A stretch of DNA of 64,000 nucleotides from Rhizomys pruinosus. Lineage: Eukaryota; Chordata; Mammalia; Rodentia; Spalacidae. How positions within the stretch are numbered: position 1 is the stretch's first letter; every line of letters begins with the position of its first letter. The DNA lies in assembly GCA_009823505.1 (NCBI GenBank), contig VZQC01006595.1:248001-312000 (forward strand). Reading direction: 5' to 3'. Both the position numbers and the translations under genes were made by a program. Under the pieces are notes generated by a model, which saw only the letters and a program-made list of their open reading frames with translations, was not told the DNA's origin and did no database searches. Shown here in pieces: positions 23,045 through 35,335 of this stretch.

Positions 23045-23345
23045 ATGTGCATATGATGTATGTGTCTGTTATGTGTGTGTCCAGGTGTACATGCATGTGT
23101 TCATGTGTCCATGGGGATGTCTTCCTCTGTCACTCTCCATCTTATTTTTTGAAGTGGGGTGTCTCACTGAACTTGGCAGCCACTATTTCAGCTAGACTGT
23201 CTGGACAGTGTGATGCAGGGACCCTCTTATCTCTGCCTCCCCAGCATTGGGATTACAGACACTTGCCACTGCACCCAGCTTTTGGTGTAGGTCTTAGGGA
23301 TGCAAACTTAGGTTTGAACCTGGAACTTGGCCTGTTCCAGCTCCC
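23045..23345 (-). repeat. B3-family SINE
   Basis: Reversed B3A-like text: GTCTCACTGAACTTGGCAGC, CAGCTAGACTGTCTGGACAG, CTGCCTCCCCAGCATTGGGA, CACTGCACCCAGC, then GGGATGCAAACTTAGGTTTG. Confidence 0.65.
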
Positions 23346-25589
23346 CCTGGGCCTAGTACTGCACCCTCCAGGCCAAACTCCAGCTGCCTCTCAGGATGGT
23401 ACAACAAACGTGAGAGGCAGAGGTCCTTACTCAGACACAGAGGGGACTGGAACCTGGCTGGGCTGGCGCTGGCAGCAGACACACATAGCACATACCCAAG
23501 AAGGAGAGCATGAGCCTGTCTAGCTCTTCCTCAGATCGGATCTGCAGGTGAGGAGCTGCCGTGTGTGCACCATGCCCCTCCCCAGGGGAGGTCTGGGCTG
23601 CTTTCTGACCTCAGCTTGGCCCCTGAATGTCTGGGTGGAGGATAGATGCTTCACTCTGCAGCGCAGCGTTCCCAGGGCCATGGCCTGTCCAGGCAGGCAA
23701 GCAGCCCCTAAGGTGCCTCAGGAAAGATGGAGAAGGGGCTGGAGAGAGGAGGAGAGACAGGAGGACAGGAGAGAGGGATATTCAGGGAGAAGACAAGAAA
23801 GACAGCATGCCATGCCAGAGAGAGGGCGACCATCTAGAGCCCCCCAAAACAGAACAGAGTATATAGGGGGAAGGGGTATAACAGGAGGAGGGAGGAGAGG
23901 TCAAGTTCAGAAGAGTGGAAGGGAACAATGAGGGAGAGCTTGGCCTGGAGAGGACCCCAATTCCACACAGGGTAGAACAGAGGAGGGGTGGAAACATGGG
24001 GAACGAGACGTGAGGGGAGTCTTGGGAGCTGCTCTCTCAGCCTGAGGAGCCAGCTGGGAGGCACGGTGGACAGGGATATGTGACTGGGCGGGTCTGGGGG
24101 TCATGAGTACCTCAGAGCAGGAGTGCGGCACGTGCCTAGGCCTAGGCAGGTGTGGACAGCAGGCAGCGTCTGTTCTCTCAGGTGTGTACCTTGCCTGTCT
24201 GCATCCCTGAGAATTGAGCTACAGGACTGGTTTATACTGAATACATCCTGCACTGGCAGGATGGGAGTGGTATAAATTGTTTTAAAAAAATCAGGTAAGG
24301 GAGAATTGGTAAATTGCATCCATTCATCTGTTCATCCTTTGACCGCAAAGCACCTCTGATGTACCAGGCTGCAGCAGGAATCTCTAAGACCCAGCACACA
24401 GGCAGGTCCTAAGTATCACTGTACCTCTATAAAGTAACATGTTCTGGGAGTCTGGACCAGTCTTTTGCCTCTTGGGACCTGTGTTTTCACCTGTAAGACA
24501 GGGTGTAATCCCTATACCCCGGGCAGTGTGTAGCAGCTGTCCCAGCTCTGATGGAACAGGAACATCTCTCCAATGACCTACCCACTGCCCCACCCCTTAG
24601 TGACTCTTACTGAAAACTTTGAGCATCCAAAAGCTGCCAAGTCAGCCATACCCTGTGGGTGGCCACAGCTGTGCAGCCCACTGGGCGCCAGGGTGGGTGA
24701 GCCCTGCCCAGGCCTGGCAGCTGCGGAATGAGCATGGGAGGGTACATGTACCCTGTCCCTAGATGTCTCCCAGGCCTGGAATACTCCGGCTATTTCTGTT
24801 GTGTCCATCCAGTCTCAGTTCAGAGGTCCTTTCCTCCAGGAAGCCCTCTGGCATGCCCAGGCTGGGTGTGACCCCATCTCTGCCTCCCAGAATTCCCTGT
24901 GGGTCCTCCTGGCCCTAACCCTCCCTCCACAGATCCCTTCTCCATGCACCAGGGTCTCCTGTCTCTCCACTGTGTGCCCTTGGAGGCAGAGGTCAAGTCA
25001 GGTCAGCATAGGGCTTAGCACACAGTAGGGCCACTTCCAGAGGGCTGAGCGTCTGTCTGGCTAGATTCTTTCTGGTGCTGCTTGCCCTGAGGGCAAGCAT
25101 CCATCCTTAGAGCCAACACCTAGACTGGCGTCCAGTAAGAGGAGGAGATCCAGGGAATTGGGGCTGAGGCCAGCCACACAGGGGTGGGGATGAGAAGCCC
25201 AGCTATGCCAGGAGCTGCCCTTGTGTCTTGAAGCTAGAGCTTTCTCCTTTGGGAGCCTGGTTTTCTCCGCTGTCAACCCAGAAGGCAGCTTTCTTCCTGG
25301 TGGCTGAGGAAGGGTGTAGACTTGTTTGGGGCTGGTAGTTGTGCTGTGGTGGGGGCTACAGGAAGGAGGAACCCCTCTCACTTCTTGTCTCACTCCCCAC
25401 CCCCAATCATATGTAGAGTGGTTTGCAAATGAAAATTAAAGGCATACCCACTCTGCTATCCCATCAATGCTCCCGAGCCCTCTTGGGCAGGAATTCTGAT
25501 TCCCCCACCCTACCCCACCCCATAGTGGGCAGCCCTGGGCGTGTCTGCCAGCTCCGCCACCCAAACCTCAAACTGGGAACCAGATAACC

Positions 25590-26060
25590 AGAACCCAGCA
25601 GGCCACCGCTTCCCGAAGCGCCCTCTATAGGTGGAGGTGGCCCGTTCCTCTCCGAGGCCAGCAGGTCCCCACCCCCTTCCTCCTGGGCCCCGTCAGCTCT
25701 GAACAGGCCCCCTCCTCCACTCTCCATAGGGACGTGACATTCACCATCGTCACTCGGGTCCCATCTGCAGAGCGCCCCACCCCCGGCAGCTAATCCCCAC
25801 AAAGCCCCGCGCTGGGCCCAGCATGACAAGCAGGCCCTGCCGCCCTCAGCTCTGCAGAGCGTGCTCACAGGGGCCAAGGCGGGATTCTGCGCGGCTGTCA
25901 CTCTCGCCTTCCTCGCCTCTAATTGGATTCCCAACACGCAGAGGTCAGCAGAAACTCTGCAGAGAGGGGAATCAAAGGGAAGGGGCGTCCGGATATAAAG
26001 AGAGGCATTCTTCCCGGGCCACAAAGACTGCAGCCCGCAGGGCGGAGGGGACCCCAGAGG
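25590..26060. promoter_or_regulatory. Candidate GC/CpG-rich regulatory block
   Basis: Unique sequence, richer in CpG than surrounding intron (CCGCTTCCCGAAGCG, CCCGCGCTGGGC, TGCGCGGCTGTCACTCTCG). It holds CTAATTGGATT near 25919 and a TCF-type ATCAAAGGG at 25971-25979. A long minus-strand open frame overlaps but shows no recognisable protein. Regulatory role is inferred. Confidence 0.3.
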
Positions 26061-26250
26061 GGCTGCCCATCTGGAGGGGGAAGGGGAAGTTAGTCGAAGG
26101 AAGGCCCAGAGACCTACTTCCCTACGCCTGCCATGCTTGATGCCTGGGGTTAGCCACCATGCTACCAGTTGGGTGGGGTCCTGGCAGCATTGCAGGTCTG
26201 CTCTAGGGGGCATTTTCACAAAGTAGCTCTTGGCTTGCTACCTGCTTTCT

Positions 26251-26492
26251 TCTTCTTATTTATTTATTTATTTATTATGTGTATGAATGTATTGTCTGCA
26301 TGGAGGTCTGTGCACCCGTGTGGTGCAATGCCGCGGAGGTCAGAAGAGGGCGTCGGATTCCCCTGGAACTGGAGTTCTCCTGGAACTGGAATTACAGACG
26401 GTTCTCAGCCGCCATGTGGGTGCTGGGGATTGAACCCGGGTCTTCTGCAAAGCAGTCGGTGCTCTTAACCACTAGGCTATCTCTCCAGCCCC
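26251..26492 (-). repeat. B2 SINE, duplicated-subfamily
   Basis: Reversed B2 with (TTTA)n tail, CTGGAACTGGAGTTCTCC / CTGGAACTGGAATTACAG and CTATCTCTCCAGCCC. The 14-bp duplication GCTACCTGCTTTCT lies at 26237-26250 and 26493-26506. Confidence 0.95.
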
Positions 26493-27233
26493 GCTACCTG
26501 CTTTCTGGAAGATGCAGCAGGCCCTCCCAGGGCTGTGGGCCTCCATTCCCCCTTGGCAGAACAAGGACACCTCAGTTGTAACTAGCAAAGATTGGGACCT
26601 GAGGTCCCTCAGCAAGGGCAGTCCACTGGCACTCCCACCAGGCCCAAAACTCCCAGGCTTGTAAAGAGCAGAGGCTAGCCTCTCTCCACAGAGAGCAAAA
26701 GGACTGTAATCAGCCCAGCAAGGTCAACATCCATCCCTACAGGGCCTTCAACACCACCCTGTGGTTATTTACCCCATAGGGAACCTAAACTCAGGAAGTC
26801 TAAGGAAATGGCTAGGGCTACATGGCCAGTAAAGGTTTGGGTGTGGACCACAGCCTGCCTCCAGCCTGCGTCCCCCGCACCCTGACCTGTGCCCCCCGAC
26901 ACCCTTCTGGAGGCTGGGTGCTCTCCTGTGCATAGACAGGTTTGCTGTCTACATTCACACATGCACAACCAATGGGGGCAGGGGTAGCCTGGGACCAGCC
27001 TTTCTGGAAAACAGGCCTTGTTTGCTTTAAGAACGTTGGGTATGCTGACTCTGGCTCATGAAAGAGAAAAGAAGAGGACCTCAAAGGGAATTTCTAAGAG
27101 ACAGAAAATCAATGGTCCTGACATCCTGGCCCCCAGAAAGTGTCTCCCTCTCATAGACACATGCCTGAACACACACATCCGACTCAGTGGATGCAGTGAG
27201 CATGTGTGCATACACACAAATATCCATTTTCAG

Positions 27234-27399
27234 AGCCGGGCATGATGGCGCACGCCTTCAATCCTAGCACTTGGGAGGCAGAGGCAAATGGATCTTTGTG
27301 AGTTCAAAGCCAGCCTGGTCTACGGAGTGAGTTCCAGGACAGCTGGGGCTACAGGGAAACCCTGTCTCGAAAAGACCAAAAAAAAAGAAAGAAAGAAAG
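27234..27399 (+). repeat. B1 SINE with 16-bp target duplication
   Basis: GCCGGGCATGATGGCGCACG through GGGGCTACAGGGAAACCCTG, with an A/GAAA tail. The perfect duplication AAATATCCATTTTCAG lies at 27218-27233 and 27400-27415. Confidence 0.95.
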
Positions 27400-29554
27400 A
27401 AATATCCATTTTCAGGAGCGTGTACATCTGGCTTAATATAGACAGGGACCTGGTCTATATACATATAGTCTGGGTGATCTTGTGGGCGGGTATGCATCTG
27501 TGCAAGCACATACCTCCCCCAGTGCGTGTGTGCATACGACGGTAGCGGGGGCGTATACACTAGGGCCCTGATGTCCCCCACCCCCAGCCTCAAGGAGGTA
27601 CACATGCTTGTGGAACACAGCACATACATTCCAGCCCATACATGTGTCTGGCTGATTCAGTGCTCAACAGTGTGCTTCTCCCTACATATAAATGTGCAAA
27701 AGGCCGGGCAGACACAAGAGTACACACATGAAGGAGTACACACACACACACAGGACTTATGGCTCACGGCGGGCTCCAGGGTCACCCACAAAGGCAAGCT
27801 TGCATGTAAAGCCTACCCTGAAACACACAGACATACTCACCTGGAGATGTTCTAACATCTCGGATGCTGAGGTGACAGAATGCCTGTGTACATATAGGTA
27901 CACAAACACACTCCCAGCAGCTCTGGTACACACGCATGTGTACTGGGAGTGGGGGTGCTCTGTGGTGACCTGGCACAGGCATCCACATCCTTCTCAGGTC
28001 TCTGGGGAGCTCCCCTAGACAGACACTCTGACAGCAGGGTGTGGGGGAGGGCAGCCTAGGGCCCGGGTTGCCAGGGAGACAGATGTGAGGCTCTTACAGC
28101 TCGGAACCCTGTCCTGCCTGCAAAAATATCACTCCTACATCTTTCAAATCCTGTCCGTCACATGAATATGGCTTAAGGAAGACCAGGGTCTGGTTTTCCA
28201 GAAGGAGCTAGTATAACCCTGATGGTACCAGCTGAGATTTGCAAAGCCCTTGGGGTAGAATCTTCTTTCAAAGGCTGACAGGAGGCCCTGGGACCGAAAT
28301 AGCTCTGCACGGTTCCTGAGCTCCATCGAGGCCACACCTCCCATGGCTCCATCAAGTGTTTGCTCTCTCTGAACCCGTTTCCTCATTTACAAAACGGAAT
28401 GGAAATAACCCTATGAGCATTGAAGCATGCATACATACACATATTCATTGTGACAGTTTCTCTGTGTAGCCCAGGCTGCCTCTGCCTCTAAGCCTGGTAA
28501 ATGGTAGATCCAATGATCAAATCTGTTCACTTACTTTCCAAACGTTCCCACTCTCCAGTGTCTGAGTATGGCAGGGAAATTCAAGTCTGTCCTCGGCTGC
28601 TCACGGTTGCCCTGTGGCTCTGAGGGGCTCCTTGAGAGGAGCCAAGAAGACAGACCAGGTCAGAGTCAGAGGCTGTTAATGTCCAGGAGTCATTCTACAA
28701 GTGGGGACACTGAGCCCAGGAAGGTACTGTATAGAGTGAGGTACTCTGCCAGATCTCAGATTAAGGGTGGGGGCAGGGCCCAAATTTTCACCCAGGCATC
28801 CTGACTGAGTTGCTCTCTTCCTGAGCACCCTGGCTAGAAAACACATGGCCATCCTGCAAGGAAGGACGACCCTGAAAGAGATGGGGCTGAGCACTGAGGG
28901 CCTCATGGGCCACTCGAGGACTCTGGGCTGGATGGGAGCCTTGAGGGTATCTGAGCAGATGATGCTCTAGGGAGCCCTCAAGCTTCGTGTGGGGTGGGGT
29001 AGAGTTGAATCCCACAGGTGGACAGGACAGTCTGGAATTTAGGGAAGAGGTTGGAGCTGGATGGAACTGGATGTCAGGCCGCAGGGAAAGGATGAGGAGG
29101 TCAGTGGCCTGTACTGGGTCCTCTAAGAGGCAGAGGTAGGACGGGAACAGGTATACCCCAGAACCCAGAGGAAGGAGTGGACTGGGGAGAGAGTGGGGTC
29201 CGGAGTCGCTCTCTCCATGCTTCCAGGACCCCCGTGACTGGCTCTGTGGCCAGCTGTTCCAGTGAGAAGAGTGGGCAACGCCTGTCCCAAGTAGTTCTGG
29301 GGAGGCTGGGAGAAGCCACCAGCCTTCAGTGTAGATTCTGAGCTTCAGAATGGAGCCCACTTCGAGACCCCATGCTAGATCCTTCCCTGGACTTTTCTGG
29401 CAGTGAGCCCTGGGCAGTGAGCCTTGTCTGCTGAGCCTCTGAAGATGGGGGATGATACCCTCTTGACTTCCAAGAGCTGATAAGACTCATGTGAGAGAAC
29501 TGTACTAAAAATGATGCTATAGATACGCACAGAGATGCAGAGAGCAGTGTTGGG

Positions 29555-29645
29555 AGGTCATAGTCTAGCTGCTTCCAGTACTGTGTGATCTTGGGCTAGT
29601 GGTTTAAGTTCTCTGGGCCTCCTCTGTCATAATATGCCTGAATTC
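29555..29645 (+). repeat. MIR-like fragment
   Basis: CAGTACTGTGTGATCTTGGG, GTGGTTTAAGTTCTCTGGGC and CTCCTCTGTCATAATATG resemble the MIR core. Confidence 0.5.
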
Positions 29646-30767
29646 CGGATTCAGTAAAGTTTTACGCACCAAGCCTAGGGCTGGGTATGACACCATACCT
29701 GGTTCATCGAACCGCTTCCTTTGGGGCTTGGTGCTTATAAATCACACAGCTATGGAACTCCCTTGGTCTGGAGCAGTGGGAAGAAAGGACAAGAGATGAA
29801 GTATTCTGGCTGTGTGCGGTTTGAGTGAAACAGGGGCAGCTGTGGCCCCCACTGACCCACAGGTCAAGGGGACAGACATGCTACGTGGTCAGAAACATAC
29901 CCTGTGATCACAACAGCCACAGGGAAAGGACTGGAAGGGCCTGGCCTGGAGGAGGAGCATGGGCAAGTGGCTCCAGGCCAGCCCACTCCTCGGAAAGACC
30001 CCTAGTCTTAGGCTAGTTCAGGTGGCCAGAGGCTGAGCCACATACCGCCAACCCCACCTTCACATGGCCACGTGGGCTCTGGGTGCAAGGAGCTCCACCC
30101 ATCTGCGGACAGACCTCTTCGGATCCAGACCAAGACTAAGGCCTCTTTGGGACTTTGGGAGAGTTCTGGGACCTCACCTCACGAGAGGCTACACAGCAGA
30201 GTAAGGGGCTGCCGGCTGGACACTGTGGAAACAACATGATACTCTACCTGTCCAGGCCAGGGAGGCTGCCTGCTGGGTTGGAGCCCTAGCTCCGACCCCC
30301 ACAAAGTGTCCAGCAACTTGGCTTCGATTTCCCTTTCTCTGACATGGCCAAAGCAGCCATGTGGGCATCATTAAGATCAAAGCAGCTGAGAGAGAAGGGC
30401 CTAATGGTTGAGAAAGCCCCAGACTCTGCTGCACCCAGGCAGGTGTCAGTAAATGCTGCACACATGGGAGACATGTGACCTAGGGGGTGCGCCAGGAAAC
30501 CACCAAGCACAGAGTGAGGAATTCGCACCAGGACCCCAACTGGAGGAGCACTAGCTAGCTCTGTACCCGGAAGGCAGTGAGCTCGGCGAGCCACGCTTCT
30601 TTGCAGTAAGCCTTGAACACGTCAAGTTGACATCAAGGGACTTCTGTATGTTTGCCAACATGAAAGTAACAGTACAATGGCCCTCCTTCACAGGCGATTT
30701 TTGGGGTAGATTAAAGGGATTTGTTCAAGTCTCGATCTCTCTTTTTAAAGGTTTTTTTTTGTTTTTT

Positions 30768-30915
30768 TTTTTTGGTCTTTTTGAGACAGGGTCTCCCTGT
30801 AGCCCCAGCTGTCCTGGAACTCACTCTGTAGACCAGGCTGGCCTTGAACTCACAGATACTCCTGCCTCTGCCTCCCAAGTGCTAGGATTAAAGGTGTGTG
30901 CCACCGCGCCCAGCA
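30768..30915 (-). repeat. B1 SINE
   Basis: GTCTTTTTGAGACAGGGTCT, CTGTCCTGGAACTCACTCTG, GTGCTAGGATTAAAGGTGTG and CCACCGCGCCCAGC. Confidence 0.92.
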
Positions 30916-30924
30916 GGTTTGTTT

Positions 30925-31082
30925 GTTTTTTTTTATTACATTTATTTATTTTGTGTGTCTGGGTCATGTGCCACTGTGTGTGCACAGAAGAAGCCAGAGG
31001 GCATGTGTGTCCCTGGGATCAAACTTGGGTCCCTTAGGCTTGGCAGTAGGCACCTTTACTTCCTAAGCCATCTCACTTGCTT
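30925..31082 (-). repeat. B3-family SINE
   Basis: TTTATTTATTTTGTGTGTCT, GGGATCAAACTTGGGTCCCT and CTTGGCAGTAGGCACCTTTA, ending AAGCCATCTCACTTGC: a reversed B3-type head. Confidence 0.7.
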
Positions 31083-31299
31083 TGTTCAAGTCTGCTTGGG
31101 GCTGTGGGGCCTTGGGTAACTCCCAGTCCCCCTCTGAGCCTTTCTGTGAGGTTAAAGTTCATAACCTGGAGACTTGGGGTGGGAGGGTAAGTAGAAACTG
31201 CAGGGACTGGGGTTGAAGACAAAAAGCCCCAGGGATGAGGCACCCCAACAGGGTGGGGCAGAGCTGAGCGCAGGCCAGTGGGCCCTGAGCCAGCTGCTG

Positions 31300-31420
31300 C
31301 AGAGCAATGAAAATCTCTTAACCACACAGAATTGTTAACGGCTCCCAAATCCTGTTGTACCACAGGATTAGAAAGGTTTAAACTGTTAAATGCATAAACT
31401 TCCTCAATAAACGGGGCCTC
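31300..31420. promoter_or_regulatory. Candidate regulatory block (RUNX/homeodomain-like motifs)
   Basis: AT-rich unique sequence with AACCACACAG, GTTAACGG, ACCACAGGATTAG and AACTGTTAAATGCATAAAC. Two AACCACA/ACCACAG RUNX-like cores lie about 45 bp apart. Recognised only by motif content. Confidence 0.25.
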
Positions 31421-31589
31421 TTTCACCAGATCCCAGGCCTAGCCAGATGAAAAGGCAGCGGCTGGAGGGAAGAGAACGTCCCCAGATGTTTGTGAGCCTC
31501 CTGGGGTGTGGTGGAGACCCAAACCTGTCATCCCTGGTGTTGTCTGGGTCAGGGGGAGCAGGTATGGGGTCAAGACAGCACGGGGCTCC

Positions 31590-31690
31590 AGGGTCAGCCT
31601 GGGCTAACACTGCCTCTTGTAGCTGTGCCACCTTGAACAGATGGGGAATCTCTCTGAACCTTAGTTTCTTTTTCTTTAAAATGGACGCAA
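31590..31690 (+). repeat. MIR-like fragment
   Basis: CTGTGCCACCTTGAACAGAT, GGAATCTCTCTGAACCTTAG, TTTCTTTTTCTTTAAAATGG. Confidence 0.5.
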
Positions 31691-32331
31691 CCCACAGGGA
31701 GGGAGAGAGCATCAGTAGGATACCACTAGTGTGGAAGAAATGAGATGTGGGGGCACGGGAGTACAGCCCCGAGCCTGTGGCCTATGTGGGGTGTGACAAT
31801 GGCCTTGTTTCTTCTTCCAAATATGACAGGGACATCCAAGAAGGGGTTTGGACAAGAGAGGGAGGTGGGCATTAGATGAGAATGGGTGACACTGGGCAGC
31901 TTCTCTGGATAGAGGCTAGCTAGGTGGGGGCTACTTGCTCGAAGACCTTGTGAGACCCTGGGGGGGGGCTTCCCCACCCCTGGGACCACCTCCACCTCAC
32001 CCTCCCCATCTCTGGAAAGGAAGCAACTGTCCTGCAAGGCTCACCACAGCCTTCTTCCCTGGGGAGTCCATGTGGTCGCCCCTGTAGGGTAAGCTACTCC
32101 TCCTCTCTCGAACCATCAGCTGAGCTCTCACACTTGTCCAACTCTTCCTTCCCATCATTCCAGGAGCTCTGGGTAATCAGGGCTGGGCAGGGCAAGGTAG
32201 GTTTAATCCTCCATTCTCAGATTAGGAAACTGAGACCCCCTCCCAACACCCTCTGCTGGCTACTCTCCATAGATTGAGGGTGAAGATTTAACAGCCAGAT
32301 GGATAACATAGGCCTCAGGTATAAAAGGAGA

Positions 32332-32640
32332 GTCCGGGGGCTGGGGAGATGGCTCAGTGGGGAAAGCTGTGATTGAATAAGCATGAGGTCCTGAGTTCGA
32401 ATCCCCAACACCTACATAAAGGACAGGCAAGTGGCCTGTGCCTGTGATCCCAGTGGTGGGGAAGTGGGGACTGAAGGAAGGATCCCTGGGATTTGCTGGC
32501 CAGCCAGTCTAACCAATCAGCAAACTCCACTGAGAGACTTTAATTAAAAACAGAAGGGGGAGAGCAACTGAGAAAGACTCCAGTATTGACCTCTGGCCTC
32601 CAAATGCATACAAATATACGCATACACATCAGTACACACA
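32332..32640 (+). repeat. B3-family (B3A-type) SINE
   Basis: GGGGCTGGGGAGATGGCTCA, GAGTTCGAATCCCCAACACC, TGGCCAGCCAGTCTAACCAA, CTCCACTGAGAGACTTTAAT and GACCTCTGGCCTCCAAATGC. Confidence 0.85.
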
Positions 32641-33394
32641 AGCCAGCACCCAGGCACACACAAAGAAGCTGGTATACAGGAACTGTGCTATGCTGGGTGG
32701 ATGGTGGATCAGCGGGCCGACAGGAAAGGGAGGTGGGGACTTGAATCTCGAAGCACAAAGCCTGAACAACTTGAGAGACCTGGCCAGTATTCCTGTCCAG
32801 CCAGGATCCCTGTCCAGATCCTTCCCCATCCCTAGAGGCTGGCCTCTGTGTTTCTGGCCTGACCTAAATCTGGAGATCTACAGGGGTCACCCATGCCCCA
32901 CCCTCCTTCCTCCAGTGGGGTGTCTCCCCTCCCACCAGCATTCCAACCCCACCCTATTTCCTTAGCCAGCTAGAGCCTGAGGCTACAGCCTCCCTCCCAC
33001 ACACACCCCTAGACTGACGAGGGCCCCACCTCCAGACTCCCTCCAGACACATGTGGACCACTGGTCAGCCTCTGAGGGAAGGGTTAGAGCTGAGACGGGG
33101 GTGGAAGGAGGCCACCCAAAGGCCCTGGCACCTTCTCTTGGCTAGAGAAGCACAGGATTCTGGGAAAAGAATAGAAAACAAAGCCAGTGCTGGTAAGTGT
33201 GCTGGGCTGAGCACTCTGCTTGGTCACCTGGCAATGCATGGCCAAGACTAAAAAGAGCCCATGCCCTTTGACTTCCCAGCTCCATACCTGAAATGCATCC
33301 TAAGCAAATACAAGCTTCAGAGCCAGGGAAGTTCACCAAGCTTCTGTTCAAGATGGTGCAACACGGCCAGCCACCCTCATGACAACCATGCCAA

Positions 33395-33551
33395 CTATCC
33401 GGCATTAGTGCATCCACGAGGGCCCAAGCCTGTGATCCCAGGAGTGTGGAGACGGAGGAGATGGAGACGGACGCAGGGGGATCAGAAACTCAGCTACATG
33501 ATAAATTGGAGGTCAGCCTGGGCTACATGAGACCCAAATCTCAAAAATGAA

Positions 33552-33583
<32 letters not shown>

Positions 33584-33690
33584 CTGGGTGTCGAGGCATA
33601 TGCCTGTAATTTCCAGGAGGCTAAAGCAGAAGGATTGCTGTGAGTTCAAGTTCAGCCTGGGCTACATGGTGAATTCCAGGCTAGCCCGAG
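33395..33690 (+). repeat. Two proto-B1/B4 fragments with (AAAT)n between
   Basis: AAGCCTGTGATCCCAGGAGT ... GTCAGCCTGGGCTACATGAG is followed by about eight AAAT units at 33549-33582, then TCTGGGTGTCGAGGCATATG ... GTTCAGCCTGGGCTACATGG. Confidence 0.65.
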
Positions 33691-33805
33691 TCAGTGTATT
33701 TACAGTCCCCATCCATATACCCAGAAGGCTCTTCCCTACTGTTAGCCAAGGCTCGTTCTGGTGATGAGAATATGGGAAAAATTAATTTTCTCCTTTTTAT
33801 TTATC

Positions 33806-34037
33806 AGTAATTTCTTTTTAATTTTTTAAAATTTTCTATGTGTGTGAGTATACTGTCTACATATAGGTTGGTGCACCTGTGTTGTGTAATGCTGCAGAGG
33901 TCAGAAGAAGGCATCAAATTCCCCTGGAACTGGAATTAAAGACGGTTCTTAGCTGCCATGTGGGTGCTGGGAATCAAAGCCTGGTCCTCTGCAAGAGCAG
34001 TCAGCGCTCTAATCCGCTGAGCCATCTCTCCAGCCCC
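33806..34037 (-). repeat. B2 SINE, older copy
   Basis: Reversed B2 with CCCCTGGAACTGGAATTAAA, GCTGCCATGTGGGTGCTGGG and GAGCCATCTCTCCAGCCCC. It has no internal duplication and has decayed CpGs. Confidence 0.92.
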
Positions 34038-34239
34038 AAATTTCTAAAGATCCTACAAATAACCTCAATTGCTTTTGTGATAAAGAAAAGTTATTGTTTC
34101 CTCAAAATCAAAAGCTCATCAGGAAAAAAAAAAATCAACAAAACAAGCAAGACAGTGCTGACAAAAGTCCTTATTTCTAGTTCCCAGCACTGTGCGAGGC
34201 ACTGGCTCTACCTCTCCATAGCCCTTCAGGGAACCTGCC

Positions 34240-34312
34240 CTGCAAGAAAACAGAGGTCAGTGGTTTGCCCAAGGTCACAGAATCAGTGAGAGGCAGCCCT
34301 AGGATTGAAAGG
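34240..34312 (-). repeat. MIR-like fragment
   Basis: GGTTTGCCCAAGGTCACAGA and ATCAGTGAGAGGCAGCCCTA match the reversed MIR core. Confidence 0.45.
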
Positions 34313-35110
34313 AGGCCTCTAAAGCCAAGGTCAAGGAGAGGCCAGGGCCTGGGAGGGGCAAGGCTGAGGCTGTAGAGGGAAGGGTATGAGGCAGGGAGGT
34401 CACAGGGGAAGCCTCACACCTACAAACCAAGAGTCTTGGCTGGAGCCAGCCAGCCTACAGGAGTGCCTGCTGCCTCCCTGCACTGAGCAGCTCACTAAGG
34501 ATCTGTCCACAGATCCACTGTTAATGGGAGACAGGAGGGCAGGGATCTCAAAGGCAGCTAGGCTGGGGATCCAACTGAGCAAGGGGCTGAGATGGAAAAA
34601 AGGAAAGCAAGGGACACAGGAAGACAGTGTCAATGTGGAGAAACTAAGGCAGGGCACTTGACAATCAAACCAATAGCCCTATGCAAAGAGACAGACCCAT
34701 GGCTTGGGTGTGAGCTGCTTCAGGGACACCTGCTCGAGCTGAAGGCTTCTGAGGGAAGAGCAGGGTCCTCACCTGATACATGTATGTAGTGTGGGCTCAG
34801 ATCGGACACTCGACAAGCCAGGAGATGACACCTAAGTCCTGTCCAATGTGGCCCATGGGCAATGCATGCCCCAGGATGGTTATGAACATGCGGCCTGGCG
34901 TCTGGCCTGCTTTGCAGGGCACTTGCCGTCCACTCCATGCTTTCTACTGTCACATCGTGGGGCCGTATTCACCTCTCTCTTCACCCACTCACTAAATCAC
35001 TCTAGCCTGCTGCCACTTCCACTTCCTCCTGGAAGTTCTCCCAGATCCCCAGGTGGGAAGGCAACCTTCCTTCTGGTGTCTCATGGCACCTACGTGGACC
35101 TCACAGCTAG

Positions 35111-35130
35111 TGTCTGTCTGTCTGTCTGTC
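35111..35130. repeat. (TGTC)5 microsatellite
   Basis: Five TGTC units adjacent to a reversed B4. Confidence 0.9.
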
Positions 35131-35132
35131 TT

Positions 35133-35335
35133 TTTCTTGTTCCTTTCAATTTGGAGACAGGGTCTCAGAAATGGCCTTGAACTCCTGAGCCTCCTGCACC
35201 CACCTCCCAAGTCCTTGAATTAGAGGTGTGCCCACCGTATCCAGGTTACACACTGCTGGGGGTCAAACTCAGAACTCTGTGCATGATAGGTGGGCACGCC
35301 ACCAACTGAGCTACGTATATCTCTAGTCCCAACCC
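35133..35335 (-). repeat. B4 SINE
   Basis: GGAGACAGGGTCTCAGAAAT, CCTCCCAAGTCCTTGAATTA, GGGGTCAAACTCAGAACTCT and CAACTGAGCTACGTATATCT: B1-like part then ID-like part, reversed. Confidence 0.7.

Noticed and set aside
26169..26581. Recurring short proteins with a shared CGCNAAEVRRG-like pattern at many loci
   Set aside because: The shared peptide is the translation of reversed B2 SINE sequence, not a gene family.
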